Notes under the pieces: generated by a model
Told to the model about the DNA's origin: nothing
The model's input: only the letters and a program-made list of their open reading frames with translations
The model's database searches: none
Assembly (NCBI RefSeq): GCF_026914185.1
Contig: NC_070558.1
Span: 1,178,001 to 1,242,000, forward strand
DNA: 64,000 nucleotides
Direction: 5' to 3'
Source of the DNA: Puccinia triticina
Lineage: Eukaryota; Basidiomycota; Pucciniomycetes; Pucciniales; Pucciniaceae
Made by a program: the position numbers and the translations under genes
Shown here: positions 34,684 through 47,286 of the stretch, one piece after another
Position numbering within the stretch: position 1 is the stretch's first letter
Layout: each line of letters starts with the position of its first letter

Positions 34684-36314
34684 CTTCCTCGGCGTCCGGG
34701 GCTGTCGGCTGCTGCTCACTGCCGCCGCCAGACGACCGCGGCCCTGCTCGACGAAGGCGGGCGAGACCCGGATCGGCACGCGAGGCTTCCCCCGGGACCG
34801 GATGAGCAACACGCCCGGCTCGCTGCTCGCCCGGATCGGCCAGGACCTGTACCAGCAGCCATGCCACCCCCTCGCGGTCCTCAAGCACTCCATCGCCGCC
34901 CAGCTGCCCGGCTTCGAGCTGCTCAGCTGCCCCGACCCCGTCGTCACTCCGTTCCAGAACTTCGACCAGCTCGGCTTCCCCGCCGACCATCCCGGCCGCA
35001 GGAAGGGCGACTCCTACTACCTCAACGCAGACTTCATGCTCAGAACTCACACCTCCGCTCATGAGGTCGAGATATTCGCTCGCGGAAAGGAACACTGGCT
35101 GTTGGCCGCCGATGTCTATCGTCGGGACGAGATCGACTCCTCCCACTTCCCGGTCTTCCACCAGGTCGATATTTTGAAATCCTCAAAAGATATAAATACG
35201 TGGGCATTGAACTCCTGTTTCTGTTCTTTAGATGGAAGGCGCAAGCGTGCTCCCCCGGACTCAGATCGATCAGTTCTCGCGCAAGACGAGCGAACTCGCC
35301 TATCGACTGTCGCACCAAAACATCCAGATCGAGGACTTGACCAGTGTAGATGCGGGGAACCCATACCAAGCCGACCATCGAGCCGAGGAAGCCAAGATAG
35401 TAACGGAAAACCTCAAGACGACGATCAACTCGTTGATCTACGGCCTCTTCAGAAACATCCTACAGATCCACTCCTCTCCCATCAAAGTCCGGTGGATCCC
35501 CGCTTACTTCCCCTTCACCTCCCCCAGCTATGAGGTCGAGGTCCTCTTTCAGGACAAGTGGCTCGAAATCCTGGGCTGTGGAGTCGTCCAACAGCGGACG
35601 TTGATCGAAGCTAGTCCGTCACAAGCTTCCTGAGCCTATCTACGTGCAATCTCACTGACATTGATGCGACTGTTATTCGAAGAGGTGCCTGAGAAGATCG
35701 GATGGGCCTTCGGACTAGGGCTGGAAAGAATTGCGATGGTCCTCTTCTCGATCCCGGATATCCGACTCTTCTGGTCGACCGACCGACGCTTCCGGGACCA
35801 ATTCACCAACCAAGCCGTCCTATCATCTCCACAGCAAACCGGGGTTGTCAAGTTCCAGCCGTTCAGTAAGAACCCGGCCTGTTACAAGGATCTCAGTTTC
35901 TGGATCCCTGCCACTTCTTCGGAGGACAGCTTTGAAGCTAATGACCTCTTCGAAATCATCCGTGACGTCGGCGGCTCTTGGGTCGAAGAAGTCAAACTCG
36001 TACGCAAGAAGCTCATACTACCACTCTTCCCTTTATCTCTAGCTCTGACCTTTAACCCGTCCAAAACAGATCGACGAATTCACTCACCCAAAAACAGGCC
36101 GTCAGAGTCGCTGTTACCGGATCGTTTACCGGTCCATAGAAAGGTCTGCTCTCCACCTCCAAATTATCTTCTCCTCCCGGTTAACCCCTATTGACGCGGA
36201 GTTCCTTTTGGTGGTTGACAATTGGTCAGGAACCTTTCTAATGAGGAAGTTAACCTTACCCAGGAGCGAGTACGGACCGCTTTACAAGATAAACTTGGCA
36301 TCGAGTTCCGATAG
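34673..36314 (+). CDS. MSF1: Mitochondrial phenylalanyl-tRNA synthetase, 449 aa, 5 exons
   Basis: Exons are 34673-35164, 35232-35613, 35683-35999, 36070-36143 and 36230-36314, totalling 450 codons in continuous phase. The N-terminal about 45 residues are Arg-rich with almost no acidic residues, fitting a mitochondrial presequence. The class II synthetase core follows: [55 protein letters not shown] and [13 protein letters not shown]. The anticodon-binding domain comes last ([33 protein letters not shown], ending DKLGIEFR). The enzyme charges mitochondrial tRNA-Phe as a monomer. The chosen ATG lies inside the first codons of ALG13 on the other strand. A downstream ATG at about 34802 is an alternative that would remove most of the presequence. 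Confidence 0.93.
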
Positions 36315-36821
36315 ACCTAATTAATAATCATACATACATACGTATATACATATACCCTTCTTTACTCCTCGATCTTGGGCTTTTTTCTTTCCTTGTTTTC
36401 ATTTCTTCTTTTTCGTTTGTTCTCATTAAACATCAAAAGTATAAACACGTGATTGCTCTTGTATTCAAAAGAATTCATCAATCAGTTAAGAAGTGATAGA
36501 ACTGCTTGTTGAAGACTTTTGTAGAATTTCAGAGCGGGCAACCATTCCATTCATCCATCTAGGCAGGGTCCCATGTTTTACTTATGCCTCCTGAACTAAG
36601 TCAATTTGGGCTTTTATTTTTGTTCTTGATGAGAAGATGAGGACCACAATACAAACAAGACAGCCTGTTGAAATACGATATAACCCCAAAAAAAGGAGTA
36701 AAAAAGGAAGGCTGGTCATGACAAAGAGGCGCAACAACACACACCGACACATACTGATCTCAAAAAAGAAGAAGACGAAGTTCCACGGTATCTAGATACC
36801 CAGAGCAGGAGAGCAACCAGT
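36315..36821. other. Convergent intergenic region
   Basis: This 0.5-kb AT-rich stretch lies between the ends of two convergent genes. It contains T-rich and A-rich tracts and no gene. Confidence 0.5.
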
Positions 36822-37844
36822 TTAATCAGAAGCGATATCGTCGTCATCAAGACCAAGCATCATGGTGAAGCCGCCGTCTTCGCTTGCAATGTCATCATCG
36901 CCGATCTGTCTGTCGGCTTCTGCGAGCTCGATCATCCTACACAGCTGGGCTTCCTCATCTCCCGAGCCAGGCGCGCCCTCGCTCACCATACGTCTGGTCC
37001 GTATCCTCTTCCGCAAGAGCTCGCTGACCGATTCTTTCGTCTTGATGTCTCGGAGCCTTGTCGGTGTGGTGGTTTCGGGTTAACTTTAGTGTTAAGTCGT
37101 GAATAGAGGGCAAGGAGAAGGGCGGTACGTATTAGCTTACCTCGTGTCTGCCCCGGCCTCCAATAAGGACTTGGTGATCTCGAACATCGCCACCGGGTGC
37201 TCGATCTCGATGGCACAGAGCAGCGGTGTCTTGCCCTCCTTATTGCGCAGATCGACATCCGCGCCTTCGTGTTCTAGGATCAACTCCATCACGTGCGGCG
37301 ATGGCTTGATCACCCTATTATTCATCACCGTGTTGGGTGCATGTAGGAATCACAAGCCTCGTTAGCTTCTCTCTGTATTCTTTCTCGACTGCTTTTCCCG
37401 CTTTCTTTCTTGTTTCTTCTGTCTACATTGGCCACTCCTCATTAATTGTGGAGATAATGGACGCACGCATGATGTAGGGCCGTGTTTCCTGACTTTATAA
37501 CGGTTGAGAGATATACAATATATTAGCTCATCGGTACATTTTTTTTGCTTTTCTTTCTTTCGTTGTTCTTGCTGCGTGCGGTTTTTTGTAACTCACACTA
37601 TCTTTGAAGTTGATGTCGTACCCCCCCTTTTCTTCGACTTCTTTGAATAACATCTCCGAGTTTTGTTTGGCTGCCCACAGAAGTCTTTCATCTTTTTTGT
37701 CGAAGATGTCAGTCAGTCAATTTACTCCGGTCTGAGTAGACATACCATTCGTTTGGTGGAGTTTTCTGAAAAAGAGGATTAAAACTTACTAGGACTGGCG
37801 CCCTTGTCTATGTCCGAGTCGCCATTTCCCGGAAGGTCTGGCAT
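36822..37844 (-). CDS. Ankyrin-repeat protein (YGL242C-like), 194 aa, 5 exons
   Basis: Exons (descending) are 37844-37790, 37691-37597, 37492-37467 (or from 37488), 37314-37141 and 37056-36822, giving 195 codons in phase. The protein runs MPDLPGNGDSDIDK, ERLLWAAKQNSEMLF, DINFKDSSGNTALHHAVIK, DVDLRNKEGKTPLLCAIE and LLEAGADTRLRDIKTKES, which are three to four ankyrin units. It ends in an acidic tail (DDDDIASD). The size and layout recall the small fungal ankyrin protein YGL242C of yeast (181 aa), whose role is unknown. The exon 3 acceptor is ambiguous between two AGs four bases apart; the chosen one restores the GNTALH ankyrin consensus. Confidence 0.8.
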
Positions 37845-38179
37845 CGGTGAATCGGTTGCGTAGGAGGGGCAGATGCAATTGGGCGAGCGAGCCTTGTGTT
37901 ACTGCTATTCTCCGAATCCGCTATATTTTGTATCGAGGTGGTGGGGGTGTGATGCTGGTGAGACATGCAAGGTGAGCACATTTCGGGGTACCCGGTGCCG
38001 CTTCGGCTTGGCATTTGGCAGCAGGCGCCGCTAATTTCCAATGTGCAGTCCGATTTGACAAAAGCTCGGCTATGATGTCCGGGGCACGCTGAACATCCAC
38101 TTCCCACTCCTCTGGACGCATACAGAATCCACTCGACATCAACACCGGCTGGGTTTCCTCACCCTCGATTCTTCTTCGT

Positions 38180-41100
38180 ATGTCTCATCGACGGCTAGGT
38201 ACCGCCATGACAGGACGTAGGACTCCCTACAGGGTAAAGCTGAAAACTGATCTAAACGCGGCTTTCGAAGCGATCAGCCTTACCGGAAAATTCGCCGGAT
38301 GGGAGGCGCTTCCGAGAGCCCCACCGGCGTGGCTCTATGTTGATGGGGTTGGAGACATCAGCATGCCTCTGGGCGAGGAACAGATCATGCAGATCATCGG
38401 CAAAGCGCAACAGACTCCCTATGGCTCCACAACACCAGAGGAACCGGACGTTGGCGGGCCTGTCGGTAACAACATATGGGAACTCAATCCAGACCAGTTG
38501 GAGTTCCTCGACCCGGAATGGCCAAACTATCTGCTCATGTTAAGGGACCTCGTCGAATCCAAGCTCGACGTCGATGGGCCCATTCGATTAAATTTCCACA
38601 GGATGATGATCTTTGGAAAGGGTGCGATGTCGACGCCCCAGACCGAGTAAGAGCTATCCTTCAAGCGTCCATCCCTTAGTTTTCAGATTGCATACAAACT
38701 GACATCAATCGATTTCTCGACTGACGAGGATATAGCATTCAGAGGACTCGCGGGATGTTTGGAACCCTGATGATATGTTTGCCATCGGCTCATGAGGGCG
38801 GTGAAGTACGCGTGGAGCACAACGGAGAATCGATGGTTTTGGGTGGATCGGACGCAAGCCAGTCATTTTCTTGCTGGTATTCGGACGTCACTCATGAAAT
38901 TCTACCGGTCAAATCCGGCTACCGATGCGTCTTGACTTACAATCTAGCCACCAGGCCTGATTTGACCCCACCCACTGCAAGTGCACTCGACTTGAAAAAG
39001 CTTCCACTCCGCAACACCCTCGAATCCTGGATCAAAGACTTGGCTAGTAAGAAGACGTCCAAAGTGCCAAGCCATCTTTATCAAGTCCTTGATCATGAAT
39101 ACTTCGAACCTCCCACGTGTATGAAAGAATTTAACGATAAAGACTTGGCCCGGGTCCATCTGCTAGAAGGTTTTCAGCCCGAACTCCCCTTTGAAATCCT
39201 CTTGGCCTCACTGGAGAAAAACGAGCAGGGGCCTATCACTCGCGAATATCAGAGGAAACGCTTGGAATCTGATAACTCCGGCTCCGATCGCTCCGACTCT
39301 GAGCAGTACGACTCTGATTGGGACTCCATGGCTGAATATCACGAGCTCGACGAAGTAGAAGACGTCGAATATTGTGTCAAGTCGCTTCGTACACTCGATG
39401 GCACAATCATCGCTAGCAGCTGCGATCTTAACTTGAACTTTTGCCTGGCGGCCGATCCCTTTGAGAATCTGAACGAGCCCTCCGAAGAATGTTTTGACGA
39501 CTTTGCTTGCCATGTGTTTCGTACTTCAGCTCTTGTGATTGTTCCGCACCAAAAAATCGGAGAGTATCTGGCTCATTGCGCACACGAATCTGAAATCCCT
39601 CGCTCAACATCCCAAGATGAGACACTATTTGGCGAGTGTCAATCGGCTCTGCGCTTTCTTGGACACATCTGTTCGGACCTGCCACTTCAAATTTCTATGC
39701 TGGACGCAATGTGCATACTTTTTGTATCTGCCTCGAAAACAACATTCAGGAAATTGGACGCCGCTGTTATCCTCCAGATTGCCCTGCAATACTCCCATTA
39801 CACACTTTTCCAGACGGTTGGACTCGACCACAAAGGGCGTCTAACAATCAGTTTTTTCGAATGGGCAAAAGAGCTGTTAAGCTCATGTCCAGACGCAGAC
39901 CGCGCTGAAAAGTACCAGACATGGTAGGTCTGTGAATCCCCGCTCATTCTTGATTCTAAGTTCCGATCGGAAGCTGAAGGATATCTTATTTGGACGTCCT
40001 GTAGGATACCATTCCTCATTCTGAGTTTTCCATCTATGGATGATAGGATCCGGATCATCGAGGCGATCTCAAATCCCAGTGATGATGCGGCCGGACATGA
40101 AGTAACGCACCCCCCGCTAAAGGCTGAGTCTGACCTCTGGAGGCAAGCTTCTGGACCCGGTCATTATATACTGGTACCAAAATCCAACCAAATACTAAAG
40201 ATGATCGTATTTGCAGGTCCAGTGGGCTAAAATTAGAATCTGCGACACCTTCATCTGAAAAGATAAGGAACATCACGAAAATGTCAGATCACTCATTACC
40301 CACCTCTATCGGATACTTCCGGGGTCCTGGTCCTACTGGCCCAGATGTAGTACTGCCAAAGTCTAGCACCTGGACGCAAGACATGATCCGTCGATCCGTC
40401 GTGAGATTCCCCGAAACCAGCAACAGACCCACTGTGACAGATCCCCGCTAAAGGCTGAGTCTGACCTCTGGAGGCAAGCTTCTGGACCCGGTCATTATAT
40501 ACTGGTACCAAAATCCAACCAAATACTAAAGATGATCGTATTTGCAGGTCCAGTGGGCTAAAATTAGAATCTGCGACACCTTCATCTGAAAAGATAAGGA
40601 ACATCACGAAAATGTCAGATCACTCATTACCCACCTCTATCGGATACTTCCGGGGTCCTGGTCCTACTGGCCCAGATGTAGTACTGCCAAAGTCTAGCAC
40701 CTGGACGCAAGACATGATCCGTCGATCCATCGTGAGATTCCCCGAAACCAGCAACAGACCCACTGTGACAGATGGAGAATACATTGTTTCTGCCTTGTTT
40801 GGTTTGGATGAGGATTGGGCAGACGTATCTGCGCTGTAGGTCTTTTTAATTCACTACAGGCTGGACTCCTGGAGGATACCTGATGTCTGTTTGCCTCCAA
40901 TCTGAATAGTCTCATCTCGATATTCGAGCGCTCCCCACAAGTCCATGCCACAGCTTTCTTGCTTGCTATCCTTTCACAGCTTAGCGTGGAAGCAGCAGCG
41001 GCAAACATTCCGACTTCGGCCATCGCGGAACTTCGCAGAAGTCTTAGCGTGCGTGTTTTCAACGACGAGAGCAAGCTCTCTAGGATCATTACCCCAACAA

Positions 41101-41945
41101 AGATAAAGTGGGTACAATATGGGCGGCCGGTCTCTCCACCATCTTGGGACAAGTACCTCTACAGTCGCGATAACAAGTCAACATCTGAAACCGGGCTGGT
41201 AGTCACATCGGAAGCGCTGGTTAATTTCGCTTGCGGTCTCATCAACCTGAGCGTCGATACAGAGAATTTACTAGAACGTTTTATCCAGAAAATCAGTGAA
41301 CAGTGTGGCACTTTCTCAGTTGACGACATGCACTTACTCTGGATGCCGTTCCTCTATGGGCTCATTCCGGCTCTGGTCCTTCGATCAGTGTCTCTCGATA
41401 CGCCGACTTATCAGGAGCTCGCTCGTAGACTTATCACGCACTGCTATGATACAACAGTTGGGCCACAGCCTGAAGTGTTTGACGTCCCTTCCCCCGAAGT
41501 GAATTGTACATGCACCAACTGCGTGAAGCTCAATGAATTCCTCCGAAACCCCTCCCAAGGAACTAGGCGATTCAATTCACTATCCAAAGTCACCCGTCGG
41601 CACCTCGATGAGCGGCTCGGTGCTGCTCGTATTCGCTGCAATACAGCTCTCGACTCTGGGGCATTTGTGGTCACCAAACTCTGCACCTTAGAACTCGATC
41701 TCGACGCTTGGAAAAAACGACAGCAAGAACTCTATCTTCAGGTCACTAGTAACATCGAGCAAGAGCACCTTCAATGCTTGCTTGGTGTCGACGAAGCTGC
41801 CCGCATCCAATCGACAGCCGGGCCAGTGGAGGGCCCTCGTCCGCAGCCTCGCTATGCTTCTCCACCCCGTCGTCCAGCTCATCTTACTTACTTGCCTCCC
41901 TCCAATGATGGTTCCGAATCCCACAGTGAACATCATGAACACTAG
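38180..41945 (+). CDS. Fe(II)/2-oxoglutarate oxygenase-like protein, multi-exon, iron ligand altered, internal duplication
   Basis: Supported exons are 38180-38646, 38736-39923, 40005 to about 40101, a segment ending at 40835, and 40910-41945. The family is a long fungal 2OG oxygenase-like group: FAGWEALPRAPP, then GMFGTLMICLPSAHEGG, WYSDVTHEILPVKSGYRCVLTYNL (distal His and 2OG-binding Arg), an acidic Ser/Asp-rich insert, and CTCTNCVKLNEFL with a Ser/His-rich tail. In the proximal H-x-D iron site, the codon at 38639-38641 is CAG, giving PQTD where relatives have His. A 331-bp tandem duplication (40112-40773) covers part of the fourth coding segment and shifts the frame; I could not join exon 3 to exon 4 in phase. 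The gene may be a decaying copy. Its substrate is unknown. Confidence 0.72.
40112..40773 (+). repeat. 331-bp tandem duplication inside the oxygenase-like gene
   Basis: Two adjacent copies start at about 40112 and 40443. The only difference I saw is CGATCCGTCG versus CGATCCATCG. The unit is not a multiple of three. Copy 1 runs into a stop (ACAGATCCCCGCTAA) at the junction, while copy 2 continues the frame to 40835. Confidence 0.9.
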
Positions 41946-43062
41946 GGTTGTCCAATGCCAAGATACTCCTTCTTTCACACCAATATTTGTACTGGAATCG
42001 TTCTGTGTTCTTTTCTTTCCTGTTGCTCATCATAACGATTTATCCGCCCCTTTGTCTAAATACATTTTATAGTATGTATACCTATGATATATCTGTACAA
42101 TGTTTTGAAAGTGTCAAGTTGTTGCATTACCTTCAATCAAAGGCTGGTCAGGATTGACAATCTAGTATCTGCAATCAAGTCATGTGCTTCACCTGCAGTC
42201 TCAACAGCAACCCCTTACAAGGTCACAGCTCTCTTCACTCAATGACACCCTCTGCTGGAATTTTGGCCTCTGGCCTCCTTTCTCTTGCCTTCTGCCTCAC
42301 TTCCCTATGTTCCCCATCTTTGCTGAAAGCCTCCCTTGACCTTTTTCATCTCACACTTATGCTTGATCACTAAGCATCCATGTCAACCCTTGAGACATTA
42401 AGATGTCCAAAAGGGTTGCAAAACCTTAGTATGTGTATGTAATGATAAAATCTTCTGTAGGTAATAGTCACGCGGGCGCAGCGCGTAAGAGCACTATCTA
42501 AAAAAGCGCAAGTGTCTTTTGGATAGCGCGGGCGCTAGAATTGAAAACATGTATGCATATGAATATGCATAGTAATTTTAATAACAAAGTCGGGAAACTT
42601 TATAAACAGATAATCAAAATAATAACACTAAAAAAATTACCCAAAGCTGCAAGATGAAGGCTTCATCACCAAAGGCCACAATGAGAGAACACTCACTCAG
42701 AGGTACCCATAGCTAGAGGACAATCTCCTCCAGAAAACTTGGATCATAATTTTTCCTGTTATTGCAATCAATATACAGAACCCGGTAAGATAACTACTCA
42801 GATAGTACTCTAGACTAGACTACTTCAATACTCTGGACGACTTCCCGTTGAGTCTGAGAGCCTCCCAGATCTCAATTTACACACCCAAATTCTTAATTTT
42901 TGACAAAAAGAGAAGTGTTTTCCCAACCCCACAATTTATTGAATTCATGTGCACTGGTTGATTTTTTGATAGGTGTTTTAATTTAGTATTTAGAGGGGCA
43001 TCTAGAGCTCTCTAAATGACAACGGGAAGTCATCCAGTATTAGACTCTTCCAACTAGCTTCT
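41946..43062. other. Gene-free AT-rich region
   Basis: No gene is seen. Short inverted blocks around ACTTCCCGTTG (about 42840-42852) and its reverse near 43020-43035 flank the foldback that follows. Confidence 0.4.
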
Positions 43063-43454
43063 TCTATGTTAAAAAAATCATTAAAACCAAGAAGAAATGT
43101 AGGATTTGGGCGCCTAAAAAACAAGGTTCTCATAGCCCCAAAATTACAAATCATTTATTGATTAATGGAACATGTAAGAACACCTACTTCTGAAGTTTTT
43201 AGCCACTTTTTGCAAGGATACAGGTCTGAAAAATGAGGATAATTTAGATGCAATGTGCTAATATGCGGTGAAGTTTCTTATTTTTCAGACCCGTATGCTT
43301 GCACAAAGTGGCTGAAAATTTTTGAAGTAGCTGTTCTTACGTGTTTCATTACTCAATAAGTTATTTGAAATTTTTGGGCTATGGAAACCTTGTTTTTTAG
43401 GCGCCCAAATCCTACATTTCTTCTGGTTTTCAATGATTTTTTTAAACATAGAAG
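43063..43454. mobile_element. About 390-bp foldback (MITE-like)
   Basis: 43063-43240 and 43275-43454 are imperfect inverted repeats (arms about 180 bp). They share blocks such as TTTGGGCGCCTAAAAAACAAGG versus CCTTGTTTTTTAGGCGCCCAAA. A short loop separates them. There are no coding features. Confidence 0.7.
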
Positions 43455-44059
43455 AATGCTTTGAAAAACTCTCAAAAATTCAGAGAGGCCAATGGGAAGC
43501 CTGTCTATTGATTGGTCAAGAAAAATCTTCAAAAATTTGCGTATTTTACCCGCAGGGCGCAAAGTGTTTGGGTATCTGCGCACTGTGCAGTGCGCGAAGT
43601 GTTTTTTGCAGTGCGCAAAGTAAGTCTGAACTACAATTTTGGCTGAGAGATGTTACTTTAAGGCTGTGTTTGGCAGCATCATATTAGGGGGGTTCACAAT
43701 AGCTTAAAACGTTTCTGGTCAGGCCTAAAAAAATTTCTTGCTGGTCTGCATTTGGGCTTAAATTTAACCTAAAATCATCGCCAGAAATGACCGCCAGAAC
43801 CTGCAAACCATTTCTGGTCATCGAACACAGATCATAAAAATTTATCTAAAGCTCCACCCACACTTAGCCCCCGGTTGCTCCATCTGTACAACTTGACACA
43901 TCCACACCAGCAGCAGCCCACCACACCCCATCACTCCACAATCATTGTTCCGGTGTTTTCTGTCTTACCACCGAGTGGCCTGCTTTCAGACATCCAGATT
44001 TCAATCGGCCCGCTTTCGGACATCAATATTTCAATCATACCTAGATCAAATATTCATCC

Positions 44060-45553
44060 ATGTCCATCAGTCAAGTATGTCCGTTGTTCTCAAACCCCGA
44101 CTCCAATCATCTGATTTTTCATTTTTTATCTGCACAGTTGGACCCCAGTTTACTCAGCTCACAGCCGTTGAACCAATCCCCCGGGACACCAAACCTTGCA
44201 GACCTCTCTCTTGGATCAGAATTTTCCGGCATCTCGATGGGGCGCACACGCAGCGAAGCCGACCCCAATAGAGCCAATGAGAAACCCAAACGCACTCGAA
44301 GGACCAAGGCACAGATGGCTGCCTATTGGGCTGATCTGGAGCGCAGCAAGAAGCTCACTGACGTCGAAAAGATCACGGAGGGTGCAAAGCGAGGCCATAA
44401 GGGTCGGTGTGGTCGATCGTCTCAACGGTCTGCTCCCGGTACCTCCACCCCAGCCAACTCAACCAGTTCCACCCCCGCGGCGTCCCAGGTATCTGTCTTG
44501 GACAGCAACCCTGCCTTTGTGCTCTCTGACTACGAGAACGTGTGTGGGTACCTCGAGGTGGAAGCTAACTATACTCGGCTTTATGGTGATGGGGCAAAAA
44601 CCACGGTTGGGACCCCTAAGTTCACAAAGGCGGCTGCATACGATATGTTTGCGATTTTCATCAATGACAATTTGAACCACCGACTCCACCTATCTGGAAG
44701 CCAACTTTGCCAACGAATCGATGGCTACAAGAAGCGCTTTGCCAAGGCCAAACACTTTGCTGATAACACCGGGGCGGGGATTGAGGAGGGTGATGATATG
44801 CCAACTCTTGCCGAGCTCCTCGAGAAGAAATGCCCGTGCTATGAACGTATGTACTCCATATTTGGCACAAAGGCCAATATTACCCCCTTGCGCGATCACG
44901 ACTCGGTTCGTGGGGCAAATCTTTACGACGATCAAAGCGAGATAGGCGAGACGCAAGACCTCCCTTCCTCTCACAAGGTGTTCTACTCCGGCTGGGAAGA
45001 GACCCAAGATGAGCCAATGCCCTCTCAGACCCAATCAAGCACATTGGTTGGGTTGAACAGCTCAGTTATACCCGACTTACCTGACTTGGACGGGGAAGAC
45101 GGCTCGAACGATGAATATGATCTGCCCCCGCCGCTCAATCTTGGTGGGACCGCCATGGACCCCTCACCGAGCTTGATGACTCAGCGATCTCTAGGTCAAG
45201 CTACTTGTGGCGCTAGTAGTGCCATCCCAACATCTCCAGCCCCGTCTCAAGCAGCTCCGATCACCCGCCGGGCGTTTCATAATCAACAATCAACGGAGGC
45301 CAGCCCTGCGGGGCCACATAGGGAACCAAAGGTTAAGGCCTCGACATCCCTTGCTTCTGCTTTCGAGAAATCAAACACCAAGAAGTTTGGGTACCTCAGG
45401 GAACATATGAAATGGGAGAAGGAAATGGAAGCCACCCGTAACACGGCCAAGTTGGAACTGGCCGATGTCAAGATGAAAGCGGCACAAGAGTGGTTGAAAG
45501 AGGGCAAGTCGGCGGCCGAGGTGGAATCCCTTATGAGAGCTATTTATGGCTAA
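44060..45553 (+). CDS. Transposon-encoded Myb/SANT-like DNA-binding protein, up to 497 aa
   Basis: The frame is open from 44060. A likely start is the ATG at 44237 (MGRTRSEADPNRANEKPKRTRRTK), which puts a basic nuclear-localisation-like stretch at the N-terminus. A helical, Trp/Tyr-bearing domain follows (VCGYLEVEANYTRLYG, then AAYDMFAIFINDNL and LCQRIDGYKKRFAKAK), like the Myb/SANT-type partners of Harbinger transposases. An acidic linker, a Ser/Pro-rich middle and a C-terminal coiled coil (about 60 residues with Lys/Glu heptads) complete it. In this superfamily the partner imports the transposase and binds subterminal DNA (family knowledge). The domain call is by pattern only. Confidence 0.7.
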   Translation: MSISQVCPLFSNPDSNHLIFHFLSAQLDPSLLSSQPLNQSPGTPNLADLSLGSEFSGISMGRTRSEADPNRANEKPKRTRRTKAQMAAYWADLERSKKLTDVEKITEGAKRGHKGRCGRSSQRSAPGTSTPANSTSSTPAASQVSVLDSNPAFVLSDYENVCGYLEVEANYTRLYGDGAKTTVGTPKFTKAAAYDMFAIFINDNLNHRLHLSGSQLCQRIDGYKKRFAKAKHFADNTGAGIEEGDDMPTLAELLEKKCPCYERMYSIFGTKANITPLRDHDSVRGANLYDDQSEIGETQDLPSSHKVFYSGWEETQDEPMPSQTQSSTLVGLNSSVIPDLPDLDGEDGSNDEYDLPPPLNLGGTAMDPSPSLMTQRSLGQATCGASSAIPTSPAPSQAAPITRRAFHNQQSTEASPAGPHREPKVKASTSLASAFEKSNTKKFGYLREHMKWEKEMEATRNTAKLELADVKMKAAQEWLKEGKSAAEVESLMRAIYG

Positions 45554-46219
45554 TGGACATCAGTAAGTCAGCTTTCTTCTGGATAGCACTGGATTTAGTC
45601 AGCCAACCGGCTGAGCGTGTTTTTTTTTAATCTTCTTCGTATAGATCTGCCTATCCCCGCGTGCAGGAGCTTGTCAGCACTAAAGTCTCGCCGACTTGAT
45701 ACTACTGTCTCGCCGACTTGATACTACTGTCTCGCCAAATTGCTACTTACACCGCTTATGGTCATGAGTTTGATTCATTTTTCCATTTTCTCGAATCTTG
45801 TCATGTTTTTGTGATAGTGCCATCGCCTGTGAACTATCAGGCTTCATAACTACGTAGATGAACCCCTCGGGTATATAAATCAGATCAACTGCCCAGTTTC
45901 CTCCGGATTTCTCACATACTTATGATACAGCCATCCTGTAACCTTCCCTCGAGTAATGATACATGGGCAGATTGCAATCCTAGATCAAATGATGTCCGAC
46001 TGCATCCTTTTGTTAGGCTGAAACATTGGATTTATCCGATTCCCACTCAGGTCCACAGGTCAGACTAAGACTGAGAGGTGGTACGTGTTTGGAGTACATG
46101 AGGGACTGCTTTTTTTGCCCTTCTGTATAGGAGAAAATGGTCCGACTCCCGGGCATCTGTTTGGGCATAAATACCCGGGTGTTGCCACACTTGCTACCCA
46201 GTTGACTGTCTGGCTAAAG

Positions 46220-46909
46220 ATGGCCGAAAATAGGACCAATCACCAGGATTTCAATCACCCCGAGCCCAGAAGGTATCCGCCCGCGTGGAATCAGGATGGT
46301 GTCAACGGGGGCCCTTCAAGCATGTCACTCTTGGTAAACTGGCTTGTTAACAATGGCAACTTCAACCAATGGCTATCCTGTGGGTTGAATGGGCCCCTCC
46401 AAGAGGAACGACTGGCGCTCTGCTCGGAGGTAGAGCAGATCTTGCAAGCGCATGGGATCATGACGCGACCATCCAGATGTATGTCTCGATGTTGCACGCT
46501 TTGGTTCTTGCGCCATTCTCACTCTGCTGGTTCATTTTTGTGTCTAATCCACCAGCTATACAGATTAACATTCAACGGTTGATGGCAACTTACAGACACG
46601 CAAGGGAATGGATCAGACATGCCACATCCAACAGGTATTTAGGCATGTCATCCCGTAGTGATCAAATGATTTTAGGCAAGTCATTGAGATTCATCGCGAA
46701 TGCGCGCACCCGTTCCCGTTAGCAGTGTCATTAATGATTTGTGTTGATCATCAGATTATGCTCGACTCCGATGCCCTTATTGGGACCAAATTGACCCTGT
46801 GATGAGGCAAGAATCCTTTGATCTTCGCCAGCGCGAAGTTAATGACACAGTTGAAGATCACCTTGATGATGAAAATGGTTCCAACAATGGATCTACCAAT
46901 ACTAGCTAA
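46220..46909 (+). CDS. Second transposon-encoded accessory protein, probable 4 exons
   Basis: This is not recognised by name. It starts MAENRTNHQDFNHPEPRRYPP. Exon 1 runs to about 46477 (QILQAHGIMTRPSRC), followed by exon-like pieces from about 46562 (INIQRLMATYRHAREWIRHATSN), 46675 and 46756. It ends NGSNNGSTNTS at 46909. Exon borders follow GT-AG signals, but I did not confirm every phase. It lies between the DNA-binding protein gene and the transposase. A third gene is unusual for a Harbinger element. Confidence 0.5.
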
Positions 46910-47286
46910 GCAATGCAAGCAATGCATAAATTTTCATATTCATAGAATATGTATTTCATTGTTTATCACACACGTACAACAAAGGGGCTTCAAAGAAATC
47001 ATTCAGATCTGAGAACAACTTCAAGTCTGAATGATTTCCCGGAGGGCAAGAGAGTGCGCTGGGAGTGTAAATCCCAGGATGAGAAGCAAGATTTGTGTTT
47101 GAATAAGATGGGAACAAGTGCCAAGATAAAGCCTAACCCAGAGGCCAAGAGAGCGCGGAAACATAGATAGAAGAAACCCCAGCGGGGGTAGAAATCAAAT
47201 GGGCAAAACACCTAAGGAGTAGTTCAATTCAAGGCACTTCGCCTGGATGGAATCCTGATGGTCTCTGGGGCGGTCTTCGAGATTGG

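Noticed and set aside
34468..35064. 198-codon plus-strand ORF
   Set aside because: Shadow frame of ALG13 exon 1 and PheRS exon 1, Ala/Arg-rich with no family match.
33968..35161. 397-codon minus-strand ORF across ALG13 and PheRS
   Set aside because: It is an out-of-frame reading through GC-rich exons; only the part that coincides with ALG13 exon 2 is real coding sequence.
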